Shown here: in pieces, positions 42,066 to 50,757 of the stretch
How positions within the stretch are numbered: position 1 is the first letter of the stretch
Layout of the letters: every line of letters begins with the position of its first letter
NCBI RefSeq assembly: GCF_008180445.1
Contig: NZ_VTER01000005.1
Coordinates: 124,001 to 188,000, forward strand
DNA from: Bacillus_AB infantis_B
GTDB taxonomy: Bacteria > Bacillota > Bacilli > Bacillales > Cytobacillaceae
Direction: 5' to 3'
DNA: 64,000 nt
Position numbers and translations under genes: made by a program
Notes under the pieces: model-generated
What the model saw: the letters and a program-made list of their open reading frames with translations, nothing else
Told to the model about the DNA's origin: nothing
Databases searched by the model: none

Positions 42066-43388
42066 TTACTCGCCGGCATAAGCCCTTAACAGATATTGAT
42101 TGATCGTTGCCTTGATGCTTTCGAGGCGGCCGGATTGGTGCTTCACTTCAGCCAAGCCCAATGCATGCTCCTCAAGCTTATGGAAGTCTGTCTTTCCTTC
42201 AACGATCTCAAGGCCGATGCCTTCTGTATAGCTCTTATAGCGGTTTTCAACCACATTGTCCAGCACCTTGTCATCAATCAGCTTCTGTGCGACCTTCAGT
42301 CCAACCGCGAAGCTGTCCATTCCGGCGATATGGGCGTGGAACAGATCTTCAGGCTCGAATGAACCCCTTCTCACTTTCGCGTCGAAGTTGAGCCCGCCGC
42401 GGCCAAGTCCGCCATTTTTGAGGATTTCGATCATTGCCAGTGTAGTAGAATACAAGTCTGTCGGGAACTCATCTGTATCCCAGCCAAGCAATGGATCACC
42501 CTGGTTGGCATCGACAGAGCCAAGCATATTGTTCACACGTGCATAGTGAAGCTCATGTTCAAACGTATGGCCGGCCAATGTTGCATGGTTTGCTTCAATA
42601 TTGAACTTGAAGTGGTCCTGCAATCCGTAATGCTGCAGGAATGCATAGCCTGTCGCCACATCGAAATCGTATTGGTGAGTTGTCGGCTCTTTTGGCTTCG
42701 GCTCGATCAGGAACTGGGCGTCAAAGCCGATTTCCTTCGCATAATCCACGGCCATGTGCATGAAGCGGCCAAGATTATCCATTTCAAGCTTCATGTCTGT
42801 GTTTAAGAGAGTTTCATAACCTTCACGGCCGCCCCAGAACACATAGTTCTCAGCGCCCAGTTCTTTTCCGACCTCAAGGCCTTTCTTGATTTTTGCTGCC
42901 GCATACGCGAAAATATCCGCGCTGTTTGAAGTTGCAGCGCCATGGACAAAGCGCGGGTTCGTGAAGTTATTCGCCGTATTCCAAAGCAGCTTCGTTTTGC
43001 TGTCCTTCATATAATCTTTAATCATGCTGACGATGATATCTAAATTTTGGTTAGTTTCTCTCAGGCTGCTTCCTTCTGGAGCAATATCGACATCATGGAA
43101 GCAGAAGAATGGCACATCCAGCTTTTCAAAAAATTCAAAGGCTGCTTCAACGCGCGCTTTTGCCAGATCCATCCCGGTGTACTTATCCCAAGAGCGCAGC
43201 ATTGTGCCTGTTCCGAACGGATCGGAGCCGTCCATTGTAAAGGTATGCCAGTAAGCTACACCAAAACGCAGGATTTCTTCCATTGTTTTACCGCCTATTT
43301 TTTCCTCCGGGTTATAAAATTTAAACGCAAATGGATTGGTTGATGCTGAACCTTCATATTTAATCTTTTCAATGTTAAAATAAGCCAT
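42066..43388 (-). CDS. xylA: Xylose isomerase
   Basis: A 440-residue class II xylose isomerase that converts D-xylose to D-xylulose. The active-site segment is FFCFHDVDIAPEG (His98, Asp101). Metal and substrate residues are in VFWGGREGYE, FLIEPKPKEPTTHQYD, FNIEANHATLAGHTFEHEL and GSVDANQGDPLLGWDTD. It is the first gene of xylA-xylB and is controlled by an operator-overlapped promoter and a cre box upstream. Confidence 0.98.
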   Translation of the reverse strand: MAYFNIEKIKYEGSASTNPFAFKFYNPEEKIGGKTMEEILRFGVAYWHTFTMDGSDPFGTGTMLRSWDKYTGMDLAKARVEAAFEFFEKLDVPFFCFHDVDIAPEGSSLRETNQNLDIIVSMIKDYMKDSKTKLLWNTANNFTNPRFVHGAATSNSADIFAYAAAKIKKGLEVGKELGAENYVFWGGREGYETLLNTDMKLEMDNLGRFMHMAVDYAKEIGFDAQFLIEPKPKEPTTHQYDFDVATGYAFLQHYGLQDHFKFNIEANHATLAGHTFEHELHYARVNNMLGSVDANQGDPLLGWDTDEFPTDLYSTTLAMIEILKNGGLGRGGLNFDAKVRRGSFEPEDLFHAHIAGMDSFAVGLKVAQKLIDDKVLDNVVENRYKSYTEGIGLEIVEGKTDFHKLEEHALGLAEVKHQSGRLESIKATINQYLLRAYAGE

Positions 43389-43467
43389 TTTTCGTTCCTC
43401 CCAGAATCATAATAAAGTTCTTTTAGAATCTATTGAGCAGATTCTTTCAGATTATCTTTTTTAAAAA

Positions 43468-43481
43468 TGTAAATGCTTTCA
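43468..43481. promoter_or_regulatory. cre box in the xylA leader
   Basis: On the minus strand TGAAAGCATTTACA matches 13 of 14 positions of the CcpA consensus. It lies just downstream of the xylA promoter, as expected for a roadblock type site. Confidence 0.8.
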
Positions 43482-43486
43482 AAAGA

Positions 43487-43529
43487 ATTATATCAATATT
43501 TCATTTGTTTGTCTATTGAATAAACAAAG
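43487..43529 (-). promoter_or_regulatory. xylA promoter with XylR operator
   Basis: TAGACA (43510-43515), 17 bp, TATAAT (43487-43492). The 22-bp site TTTGTCTATTGAATAAACAAAG at 43508-43529 covers the -35. Wider arms TTTGTTT and AAACAAA (43504-43528) form the dyad. Confidence 0.87.
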
Positions 43530-43605
43530 ATTACTGATAATACTGCGAAATGATTTTTATTCCAGTATAATAGGTTTTACTTAAGGATAATTGGAGGCTT
43601 CAGTC

Positions 43606-44235
43606 ATGGTAAGCAGCGTTTTATACCGGATATTTGAATGGATCACCCGTTTTGCTTATATGAATCTCTTATGGATACTATTCACTCTTGCAGGAGGCAT
43701 CCTCTTTGGATTCTTTCCCTCCACCCTTGCCATGTTTGCCATCACAAGGGACTGGCTGAGGGGGAAAACAGACACACCCCTATTCCCCAGCTTCCTTTCA
43801 TATTATAAAAAGGATTTCTGGAAGGGCAATCGCCTGGGCTTCATCATCATAATCATCGGCTTCCTGGCCAGCTTCAATCTTTGGTCCACCCAGGCCGGTT
43901 TTGATGTGCTCACCTGGGCCTATATCCCATCGCTCGCGTTCATGATGCTTTTTCTGCTGTTTCTTCTTTATCTTTTTCCGGCATTTGTGCATTTTGATTT
44001 GAATGTCAGACAGCTCATCAAACAGGCCCTGCTGATCATGCTCGTCAATCCGCTCCACACCGTATTGATGATTCTCTGCCTTGCTTCGCTTTATTTTATC
44101 ATTCAGCTGGCCCCGGCCCTTGCCTTTATATTCGGCGGCAGTTCAGCAGCTTTTATCATCATGTGGCTCTGCCTCCATGCCTTCAATAGAATCCAGCGGA
44201 AGCAGGCCAAACAAAAAACACTTTCTCCTGATTGA
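43606..44235 (+). CDS. YesL-like DUF624 membrane protein
   Basis: A 209-residue protein with five to six membrane spans. It has the DUF624 signature FFPSTLAMFAITRDWLRGK (around residues 36-54), followed by FWKGNRLGFIIIIIGF. Genes of this family are commonly found beside oligosaccharide ABC importers, as here, but their role is unknown. The ATG at 43606 has TTGGAGGC upstream; the frame opens at 43591 inside that site. TATAAT at 43566-43571, in the word ATTCCAGTATAAT, is the likely -10. Confidence 0.85.
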   Translation: MVSSVLYRIFEWITRFAYMNLLWILFTLAGGILFGFFPSTLAMFAITRDWLRGKTDTPLFPSFLSYYKKDFWKGNRLGFIIIIIGFLASFNLWSTQAGFDVLTWAYIPSLAFMMLFLLFLLYLFPAFVHFDLNVRQLIKQALLIMLVNPLHTVLMILCLASLYFIIQLAPALAFIFGGSSAAFIIMWLCLHAFNRIQRKQAKQKTLSPD

Positions 44236-44252
44236 GGGAGAAAGTGTTTTTT
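44213..44252. terminator. Bidirectional terminator overlapping the yesL-like 3' end
   Basis: AAAAAACACTTTCTCC and GGAGAAAGTGTTTTTT form a 16-bp stem. The loop holds the stop codon of the yesL-like gene. It also serves the leftward ABC operon. Confidence 0.92.
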
Positions 44253-44255
44253 CTA

Positions 44256-45077
44256 TTATCCTTTAACTGCACTTGAGGAGATTCCTTCAACAACTTTATT
44301 GCTGAAGAAAAGGAATGCCAGCAGGATCGGCAGCACACTGATGATGAGTGTTGCGCCGATTGCGCCCCAATCAGTCATATACTGGCCGATGAAATTCTGG
44401 ATTCCGACCGTAAGGGTTTTATACTGATCAGAGCTGATAAAGGTATTGACGAAAACAAACTCATTCCAGTTATAGATCATATTGATGATCACAGTGGTCG
44501 ACATGATCGGGATCGTCATAGGCAGGATGATTTTGAAAAACATCCTGTGGACTGAACAGCCGTCCATGATGGCCGCCTCTTCAATTTCCCTTGGCAAAGT
44601 GTAATAAAAGCCGAGAAGGATCATCATCGTAATCGGCAGATTATAAGCCGTATACGTAATGACGATGGACCATGGATTGTCGATCAGATTTACATTTAAG
44701 AACATGCTGAACAGCGGAATGATCGCTGAATGGATCGGGATCATCAGCCCGACCATGAATAGCCCAAGCACCAATTTGCTCAGCTTCCACTGCATCCTTG
44801 TAATCGCAAAAGTCGCCATGCTCGCCAGGATTACGGTCAAGAGGATGGCCACGCCTGTAATCCAGATGCTGTTCCAGAAATAGATTCCAATGCCGCCTTC
44901 CCATACTTTGCTGTAATTTTCCCACCTGAATTCAGTTGGCAGCGAAAATGGGGATTTCGAGAAGATTTCCTGGTTATTTTTCAAAGAAAACAGAAACAGC
45001 CAAATGACCGGGAAGACCTGAAAGATGGCTACGATTGCCAGGCAAAGATAGAGTATGAAGTAACCTGCTCGTTTCAT
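44256..45077 (-). CDS. Xyloside ABC transporter permease (MalG/CUT1 type)
   Basis: A 273-residue permease with six membrane spans, the EAA loop EEAAIMDGCSVHRMFFKIILPM and the C-terminal VVEGISSSAVKG typical of MalG-like subunits. It is the last gene of a leftward three-gene importer operon next to xylR and a GH43 xylosidase gene, so xylo-oligosaccharides are the likely cargo. No ATPase gene is adjacent, as in the glucan importer of this window. Confidence 0.92.
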   Translation of the reverse strand: MKRAGYFILYLCLAIVAIFQVFPVIWLFLFSLKNNQEIFSKSPFSLPTEFRWENYSKVWEGGIGIYFWNSIWITGVAILLTVILASMATFAITRMQWKLSKLVLGLFMVGLMIPIHSAIIPLFSMFLNVNLIDNPWSIVITYTAYNLPITMMILLGFYYTLPREIEEAAIMDGCSVHRMFFKIILPMTIPIMSTTVIINMIYNWNEFVFVNTFISSDQYKTLTVGIQNFIGQYMTDWGAIGATLIISVLPILLAFLFFSNKVVEGISSSAVKG

Positions 45078-45091
45078 TGTACAACCCTCGC

Positions 45092-45970
45092 TTAATATTG
45101 AATTTCTTCTTTAGTAGCTGTTGCCTTCCGCACAATCACTGTCACAATCAGCGTAATGATCAGGAGCAGGAAGCCGATGGCGCTGCCGTATCCGAAGTCA
45201 TTGCTTGCGAATGCCAGTTTATACATATAAGATGCCATAACCTCGCTGGCGCCATTTGGGCCGCCGCCGGTCATTACATAAATCAGGTCAAAGTATTTCA
45301 GTGACCCGACTACAGCAAGCACAATCGTTACTTTCACAACACCCATGATCAATGGGAGCTTGATTTTCCAGGCGATCTGGAGCGGTGTGGCCCCATCGAT
45401 CCTTGCTGCCTCAACCAATGATTCCGGTATGTTCTTGAGTGCTGCATAGTAAATCAAAATGTAAAACCCTGCATATTGCCACAAAATAGGGATAAAAATC
45501 GCATAAAGAACGATTGACGGTTCTGCCAGCCATGCTGGGGGATCATCCACCCCGATAGCCATCAGGATACTGTTGAGCATTCCGTTGGTCGGGTTGAACA
45601 CCTTGATCCACAGCTGTGCAATCGCAACAGATGACAGCAGCATCGGGATCAGATAGATTTTTCTAAGCAAATCTGCCCCTTTGATCCGGGATGCCAATAT
45701 CATTGAAATGGCCAGATAAATAACCAGGCTCAGCGTTGAGAATACGGCAAGCAGGAAAGAATGGTAGGCACTGTCCCAGAACTTTCCATCCTGGATGGCA
45801 TTGATATAGTTTTCCAGCCCTATGAACTCCATAGCTCCGATGCCATCCCAGTCCATCAGGCCGTAATAACCGGTCAAGATCAGAGGGATGAAGATGAGGA
45901 TACCAATCAGAAGGAGTGCAGGGAGAACGTATAATGCGATAATCCACTTGTTTGACATTACTTTATTCAT
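45092..45970 (-). CDS. Xyloside ABC transporter permease (MalF type)
   Basis: A 292-residue permease with six membrane spans. The N-terminus includes IIALYVLPALLLIGILIFIPLILTG and the EAA loop reads VEAARIDGATPLQIAWKIKLP. I place the start at ATG 45970, with GGGG about 9 bases upstream. Open frame continues to 46006, but that part overlaps the terminator hairpin after the binding-protein gene and has no ribosome site. It pairs with the MalG-type subunit 14 bp downstream. Confidence 0.9.
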   Translation of the reverse strand: MNKVMSNKWIIALYVLPALLLIGILIFIPLILTGYYGLMDWDGIGAMEFIGLENYINAIQDGKFWDSAYHSFLLAVFSTLSLVIYLAISMILASRIKGADLLRKIYLIPMLLSSVAIAQLWIKVFNPTNGMLNSILMAIGVDDPPAWLAEPSIVLYAIFIPILWQYAGFYILIYYAALKNIPESLVEAARIDGATPLQIAWKIKLPLIMGVVKVTIVLAVVGSLKYFDLIYVMTGGGPNGASEVMASYMYKLAFASNDFGYGSAIGFLLLIITLIVTVIVRKATATKEEIQY

Positions 45971-45996
45971 CACATTCAACCCCATATTTAAAAATG

Positions 45997-46029
45997 AAAA
46001 GGACAATCCGGCAAAGGGTATGTCCTTTT
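45997..46029 (-). terminator. Intercistronic hairpin after the xyloside-binding protein gene
   Basis: On the minus strand AAAAGGACA and TGTCCTTTT pair, followed by CATTTTT. It is the third such hairpin directly after a binding-protein gene in this window. Confidence 0.75.
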
Positions 46030-46060
46030 CTTTAGTTGATTACTAGTGTTCTGCGAAACC

Positions 46061-47362
46061 TTATTCTTTGGACAGCGCTTCTTCGTGCGCCTTGGCAAAG
46101 TCTTCAGGAGACACTTCTTTTCCAAATAGTGACTGAATCATATCCAAATGCACCTGAGCGGTATCTGCGCTCATCTGTACATCTGCAAAAAGCGTGATAT
46201 TGCTGGCAGAGTTCAGGTCTTCCAGGACATCGACATACATATCAGGAAGGTCAAGGGATGCAGCATCAACTTTTGTTGCCGGGATGACGCCTGCATCCGT
46301 CACTGACTTTTCTCCCCACTGCTCAATGAAGTAGGAGGCGAATTCTTTCGCTTCTTCCTTCACATCAGAGTCCTCCGCAACGAATAATCCTACTCCAGGA
46401 CCGCCTACATAGCTGTCCATATCCCCTTTTCCGTCAACGGTCGGGAAGTTGAAGTAGCCGACAGAATCCCTGAATTCCTGGGGAACATCTTCATTGGTTG
46501 TGTAATTCGGCAGATCCCATGTCGCAATCAGGTACATAGCTGCCTGTTCGTTCATGAACATGCTCTTCGCTTCTTCATCGGCAAGGCCGTTGAATCCTTT
46601 AACAAACGCATTCATGTCAACGAGCTCCTGCACCTTTTCAGCAGCTGAAACCAGGGCAGGGTCTTCAAATGAACCGCTGCGGTCGATCGCTTTTGTCAGC
46701 ACATCTCCCCCGCCGATCCTGTCAGCCAGATACATATACCATAGTGACCCGGTCCAGCGGTCTTTGTTTCCAAGTGCAATCGGTGCTACACCGTTTTTAT
46801 CCAATGTTTCTACTACATTCTTAAGCTCTTCATATGTTTTAGGCGCTTCCAGCCCATATTCTTCAAAAATAGCTTTATTGTAAAATACTGTCGCGATGTT
46901 CAATTCAAGCGGCAGTCCATATGTGCTTCCATCAACTTCATATGCTTCTGCTGTGCCGGATACAAATTTATCCTTCAGATCCCCATCAAGGAGTTCATCC
47001 AGCGGGGCAAATTTCTTTCCGCTCACATAAGGGTCCAGGAATCCTGCAGCCCATGTCAGTCCTACATCAGGCAATTGGTTAGAAGTGGATAATACTTTCA
47101 GCTTATCTTTATACTGCTCATTGCTCAGCACTTCCAGGTCCACTTTCACATCCGGGTGCTCGCTCTCAAAATCCTCAATGATTCCGCTTACAATTTCGTT
47201 GTGCAGCTTAGAGCTTCCTTCAGGCCAAAGGTGCATGAATTCAATTGTTTTCTCATCACCGGAGCCGCCGCTCGCTTTTTCGTCGGATCCTGAACAGCCT
47301 GTAATCAGGGCAAGGGAGGAAAAAATGGCAAAGACTGTTGTAATCGCTTTCTTCTTTCTCAA
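46061..47362 (-). CDS. Xyloside-binding lipoprotein of the ABC importer
   Basis: A 433-residue lipoprotein with lipobox ITGC (cysteine at residue 23) and a Ser/Gly/Lys linker. It has a family 1 solute-binding fold (FMHLWPEGSSKLHNEIVSGIIEDFESEHPDVKVDLEV; FYNKAIFEEYGLEAPKTYEELKN). The start is TTG at 47362 with GGGGG about 7 bases upstream; the TTG at 47377 overlaps that site. Its promoter shares the XylR operator with xylR, so xylo-oligosaccharide or xyloside uptake is inferred. Confidence 0.9.
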   Translation of the reverse strand: MRKKKAITTVFAIFSSLALITGCSGSDEKASGGSGDEKTIEFMHLWPEGSSKLHNEIVSGIIEDFESEHPDVKVDLEVLSNEQYKDKLKVLSTSNQLPDVGLTWAAGFLDPYVSGKKFAPLDELLDGDLKDKFVSGTAEAYEVDGSTYGLPLELNIATVFYNKAIFEEYGLEAPKTYEELKNVVETLDKNGVAPIALGNKDRWTGSLWYMYLADRIGGGDVLTKAIDRSGSFEDPALVSAAEKVQELVDMNAFVKGFNGLADEEAKSMFMNEQAAMYLIATWDLPNYTTNEDVPQEFRDSVGYFNFPTVDGKGDMDSYVGGPGVGLFVAEDSDVKEEAKEFASYFIEQWGEKSVTDAGVIPATKVDAASLDLPDMYVDVLEDLNSASNITLFADVQMSADTAQVHLDMIQSLFGKEVSPEDFAKAHEEALSKE

Positions 47363-47415
47363 ACTAAATACCCCCAATATTCTTTATTTTGAAACCGAGA
47401 TTTGTTACTAAACAT

Positions 47416-47466
47416 AGATTACCATCTCAAAGAATGTTTGTCTAGCGGATAAACTAAGTTTATAAT
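47416..47466. promoter_or_regulatory. Overlapping divergent promoters of xylR and the xyloside importer, with XylR operator
   Basis: The site TTTGTCTAGCGGATAAACTAAG (47437-47458) serves both directions. Leftward: TAGACA (47439-47444), 17 bp, an extended TGG-TAATCT (-10 at 47416-47421). Rightward: TTGTCT (47438-47443), 17 bp, TATAAT (47461-47466). Binding of XylR would block both, including its own promoter. Confidence 0.82.
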
Positions 47467-47519
47467 ATAAAATGAAAATGGTACACTTAGGAAAACAAAA
47501 CGAAATGGAGCTTTTAAAA

Positions 47520-48704
47520 ATGAGGCTGACCCAGACCTACAACCAGCATGTTGTAAAAAAAGGCAATAAGTCGTTAGTTCTGCAGACCATCCAGGAATGC
47601 ACCCCTATTTCAAGGGCGGATATCGCCAACCTGACCGGACTGAATAAAGGGACCGTCTCCTCCCAGGTCAGCGAGCTGCTCAGTGAAGGCCTGATCCTTG
47701 AATCAGGGCCAGGTGTTTCAAGCGGCGGGCGCAGGCCTGTTATGCTGCTCTTCAACCAGGTTGCCGGCTATTCCATCGGCATTGACATCGGCGTCAACTA
47801 TATTCTTGGAATCCTGACCGACCTTCAGGGTAAAGTCTGCAGCGAGGAACTGATTAAGTTTAATGACCTGACTTATGACGAAATCAAAGAAGAGTTATTC
47901 AACATTGTCGATACCCTGATCGGTTCAATGCCTAAAAGCCGTTACGGGCTGGTCGGAATCGGCATCGGCGTGCCTGGCACCGTCAGCACGGAAGGCGAAA
48001 TCCTTCTTGCCCCCAACCTGAATTGGCGGCATATCGACCTGAAATCAGTGATGACAGAAAAGTACAATGTTCCCATCCTGATTGAAAACGAAGCCAATGC
48101 AGGAGCATATGGTGAGAAAAAATTCGGTGCCGGCCAGGAAGCCAATAATATCATCTATATAAGCATCGGCATCGGTATCGGCGTCGGCCTCATTTTAAAC
48201 GGAGAGCTTTATAAAGGAAATAATGGATTCTCCGGCGAGCTTGGCCATATGACAATTGAAAAGGGCGGACCTGTATGCCGATGCGGCAACCAGGGCTGCT
48301 GGGAGCTTTATGCTTCTGAAAAAGCATTGGTCGAGTCTGCAGCAAGGAATGAAATCCAGCCGGAGGATGGGCAGAAGCTTTCACTTGAAAGCCTGAATGA
48401 ACTGGCTGAAAACGGGGATGCCGGGGTCATCCGTATTTTCGAAGGGATCGGCGGCTACATCGGGGTAGGAATCAATAATATCATCAATATCTTCAACCCT
48501 GAGCAGGTGATCATCGGCAACCGTCTCGCCTCTTCTTCCAAGTGGCTGGAGGAACCGCTGAAGAAGAAGCTGGTCCATGCGCTTTCCACTCACAAAAAGG
48601 ATCTAAGAATTGATTTTTCCCAGTTATCCACCCATGCTGCTGCATTGGGGGCGGCCGCTTATGCAAGTGAAAACTTCCTGACCATCGATATCCAGGAAGT
48701 CTAA
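47520..48704 (+). CDS. xylR: Xylose repressor XylR (ROK family)
   Basis: A 394-residue ROK-family repressor. The winged HTH is SPISRADI-like (CTPISRADIANLTGLNKGTVSSQVSELLSEGLI). The ROK domain has GYSIGIDIGVNYILGILTDLQG, ENEANAGAYGEKKFG and the zinc motif CRCGNQGCWELYASE. I chose ATG 47520, with GGAG 9 bases upstream; it gives an N-terminus the length of B. megaterium XylR. The frame extends to 47472, only 6 bases after the -10, so that start cannot be used from this promoter. Xylose should release it from the three operators listed here. Confidence 0.95.
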   Translation: MRLTQTYNQHVVKKGNKSLVLQTIQECTPISRADIANLTGLNKGTVSSQVSELLSEGLILESGPGVSSGGRRPVMLLFNQVAGYSIGIDIGVNYILGILTDLQGKVCSEELIKFNDLTYDEIKEELFNIVDTLIGSMPKSRYGLVGIGIGVPGTVSTEGEILLAPNLNWRHIDLKSVMTEKYNVPILIENEANAGAYGEKKFGAGQEANNIIYISIGIGIGVGLILNGELYKGNNGFSGELGHMTIEKGGPVCRCGNQGCWELYASEKALVESAARNEIQPEDGQKLSLESLNELAENGDAGVIRIFEGIGGYIGVGINNIINIFNPEQVIIGNRLASSSKWLEEPLKKKLVHALSTHKKDLRIDFSQLSTHAAALGAAAYASENFLTIDIQEV

Positions 48705-48731
48705 TATTATATCCAGGAGAGGTGCTGTACA

Positions 48732-50342
48732 ATGACAATCATTCAGAATCCGATATTAACAGGCTTTAACCCTGATCCAAGCATTTGCCGGGCAGGCGAA
48801 GATTATTATATTGCCGTTTCTACGTTTGAATGGTTCCCTGGCGTCGGGATCTATCATTCCAAGGACCTTAAAAACTGGCGGCTCATCTCGCGCCCGCTCA
48901 ACCGCCTCAGCCAATTGAATATGATGGGCAATCCTGACTCCGGCGGCATCTGGGCCCCTGCCCTCTCTTACCATGATGATAAATTCTGGCTGATCTACAC
49001 AGATGTCAAAGTCGTCGACGGACAATGGAAAGACAGCCACAACTACCTCGTCACCTGCGACAAGATTGATGGAGAATGGTCCGAGCCTGTCTACATGAAC
49101 AGCTCCGGCTTTGATCCTTCTTTATTCCATGATGAGGACGGAAAGAAATACTTCGTCAATATGATGTGGGATCACAGGGTCGGCAACCATAACTTCTATG
49201 GTATCGTCCTGCAGGAATTCAGTGTTGAAGAGCAGAAGCTTGTCGGCAAAAAAGAGGTCATCTTTAAAGGCACCGATATTAAACTGACTGAAGCGCCTCA
49301 TCTTTATAAGATGAACGGCTATTATTACCTCCTCACAGCTGAAGGAGGAACAAAATACGATCACCAGGCAACCATCGCCCGCTCAAAAGACCTGTGGGGA
49401 CCATATGAAGTGCATCCTGACAATCCGCTGATCACGTCATTCCCTTACCCAAGGAATCCGCTGCAGAAAGCCGGACATGCTTCGATCGTAAAAACACATA
49501 CGGACGAATGGTTCCTTGTGCACCTGACCGGCCGACCATTGCCGCAGGAAAACAAAGCGCTTCTCGACCCGCGCGGCTATTGCCCGCTTGGCAGGGAAAC
49601 CGCCATCCAGCGCCTTGAATGGAAAAATGACTGGCCATATGTGGTCGGAGGAAACCAGCCATCCGTCGAAATCGAAGGACCGGCCATCGAGGAAGTCAAA
49701 TGGGAGAAGGATTTTGATGAGAAAGATGATTTCAGCTCTGAAACTTTGAATCTGCACTTCCAGTCACTAAGGATCCCTCTCGGAGAAGATATCGTTTCAT
49801 TAAAAGACAACCCTGGGCATCTGCGCCTTTATGGAAGGGAATCACTAACATCTAAATTTACACAAGCGCATATCGCAAGGCGCTGGCAGCATTTCGATTT
49901 TACGGCCGAAACAAAAGTGGCCTTCAATCCTGACACCTTCCAGCAGGCTGCCGGACTCGTAAACTATTATAATACACAGAACTGGACAGCCCTGCAGATC
50001 ACCTGGAACGAAGAAAAAGGCCGCATCCTAGACTTGACGGTCTGCGACAACTTCACATTCAGCCAGCCGCTCCAGGACAGCCCGATCACCGTTCCGGACG
50101 AAGCAGACTATGTTTACCTGCGCGTAAATGTAAGCACTAACACTTACCGCTATTCCTATTCATTCGACGGAAACAGCTGGACCGAAGTCCCGGTCACCCT
50201 GGAGTCCTACAAACTCTCAGACGACTACATCAACGGAGGCGGCTTCTTCACCGGCGCATTCGTAGGCATGCAATGCCAGGACACATCCGGGCAGAGGCTT
50301 CACGCTGATTTTGATTATTTTGTTTATCGAGCCAAGGGGTGA
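48732..50342 (+). CDS. xynB: GH43 beta-xylosidase
   Basis: A 536-residue cytoplasmic GH43 (subfamily 11 type) enzyme that releases xylose from xylo-oligosaccharides. The catalytic base is in GFNPDPSI (Asp15), the pKa-modulating Asp in SGFDPSLFHD, and the general acid Glu in KLTEAPHLYK. The C-terminal beta-sandwich (about residues 330-535) completes the active site. AGGAGAGG precedes the ATG. It is 27 bp downstream of xylR and shares its promoter. Confidence 0.96.
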   Translation: MTIIQNPILTGFNPDPSICRAGEDYYIAVSTFEWFPGVGIYHSKDLKNWRLISRPLNRLSQLNMMGNPDSGGIWAPALSYHDDKFWLIYTDVKVVDGQWKDSHNYLVTCDKIDGEWSEPVYMNSSGFDPSLFHDEDGKKYFVNMMWDHRVGNHNFYGIVLQEFSVEEQKLVGKKEVIFKGTDIKLTEAPHLYKMNGYYYLLTAEGGTKYDHQATIARSKDLWGPYEVHPDNPLITSFPYPRNPLQKAGHASIVKTHTDEWFLVHLTGRPLPQENKALLDPRGYCPLGRETAIQRLEWKNDWPYVVGGNQPSVEIEGPAIEEVKWEKDFDEKDDFSSETLNLHFQSLRIPLGEDIVSLKDNPGHLRLYGRESLTSKFTQAHIARRWQHFDFTAETKVAFNPDTFQQAAGLVNYYNTQNWTALQITWNEEKGRILDLTVCDNFTFSQPLQDSPITVPDEADYVYLRVNVSTNTYRYSYSFDGNSWTEVPVTLESYKLSDDYINGGGFFTGAFVGMQCQDTSGQRLHADFDYFVYRAKG

Positions 50343-50405
50343 GCCATGGGGACAGACCCCCTGGCTCGAATCAAGCAGAAGTGGGCCAGGGGGCAGGGCC
50401 ACTGG
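50341..50405. repeat. GGGACAGACCCC-type palindromes after xynB
   Basis: GAGCCA-TGGGGACAGACCCCC-TGGCTC (50341-50367), then GGGCCAGGGGGCAGGGCCACTGGC (about 50383-50406). Both resemble units of the 39-bp array at 37.6 kb. Confidence 0.75.
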
Positions 50406-50472
50406 CATAAAAGAGCCATATTGTGAGATAAATCTTCATAATAATAGTGCGTCACCAGGGTTACCAAAATAC

Positions 50473-50509
50473 AAAAAATCCCAACTCTCTAAAGAAAGTT
50501 GGGATTTTT
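50473..50509. terminator. Bidirectional terminator between xynB and the tautomerase gene
   Basis: AAAAAATCCCAACT and AGTTGGGATTTTT pair; the loop contains the tautomerase stop codon. Confidence 0.88.
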
Positions 50510-50716
50510 ATGTTTGTGTTCATTTGTGCCATGTGCCGTTTCTCTTGTCCTTCCGCCAACATCCCAATATTTCATAGGCACTGGCTGAACAATGACTCTA
50601 ACCTGTTCAGGTTTTACTTCAAGAATATTAACTGCACTATCGGTTATTCCAGCAATCAATTCCCTGATTTTCTCATCACTTCGGCCCTCTAGCACCTGGA
50701 CCTGAATAATTGGCAT
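50489..50716 (-). CDS. 4-oxalocrotonate tautomerase family protein
   Basis: A 75-residue protein starting MPIIQVQVLEGRSDEKIRELI. The Pro after Met is the catalytic base once Met is removed, and RVIVQPVPMKYWDVGG is the family C-terminus. Members are usually about 62 residues; here 13 extra residues (ending NEHKHKNPNFL) are read into the terminator stem. It would interconvert 2-hydroxymuconate and 2-oxo-3-hexenedioate, the product made by the upstream deaminase, so it fits the anthranilate pathway. It lies 41 bp after dctM. Confidence 0.9.
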   Translation of the reverse strand: MPIIQVQVLEGRSDEKIRELIAGITDSAVNILEVKPEQVRVIVQPVPMKYWDVGGRTRETAHGTNEHKHKNPNFL

Positions 50717-50757
50717 TTAACTCCACTTCCCTTCCATCTTAATTTTGTTATTTTAGT

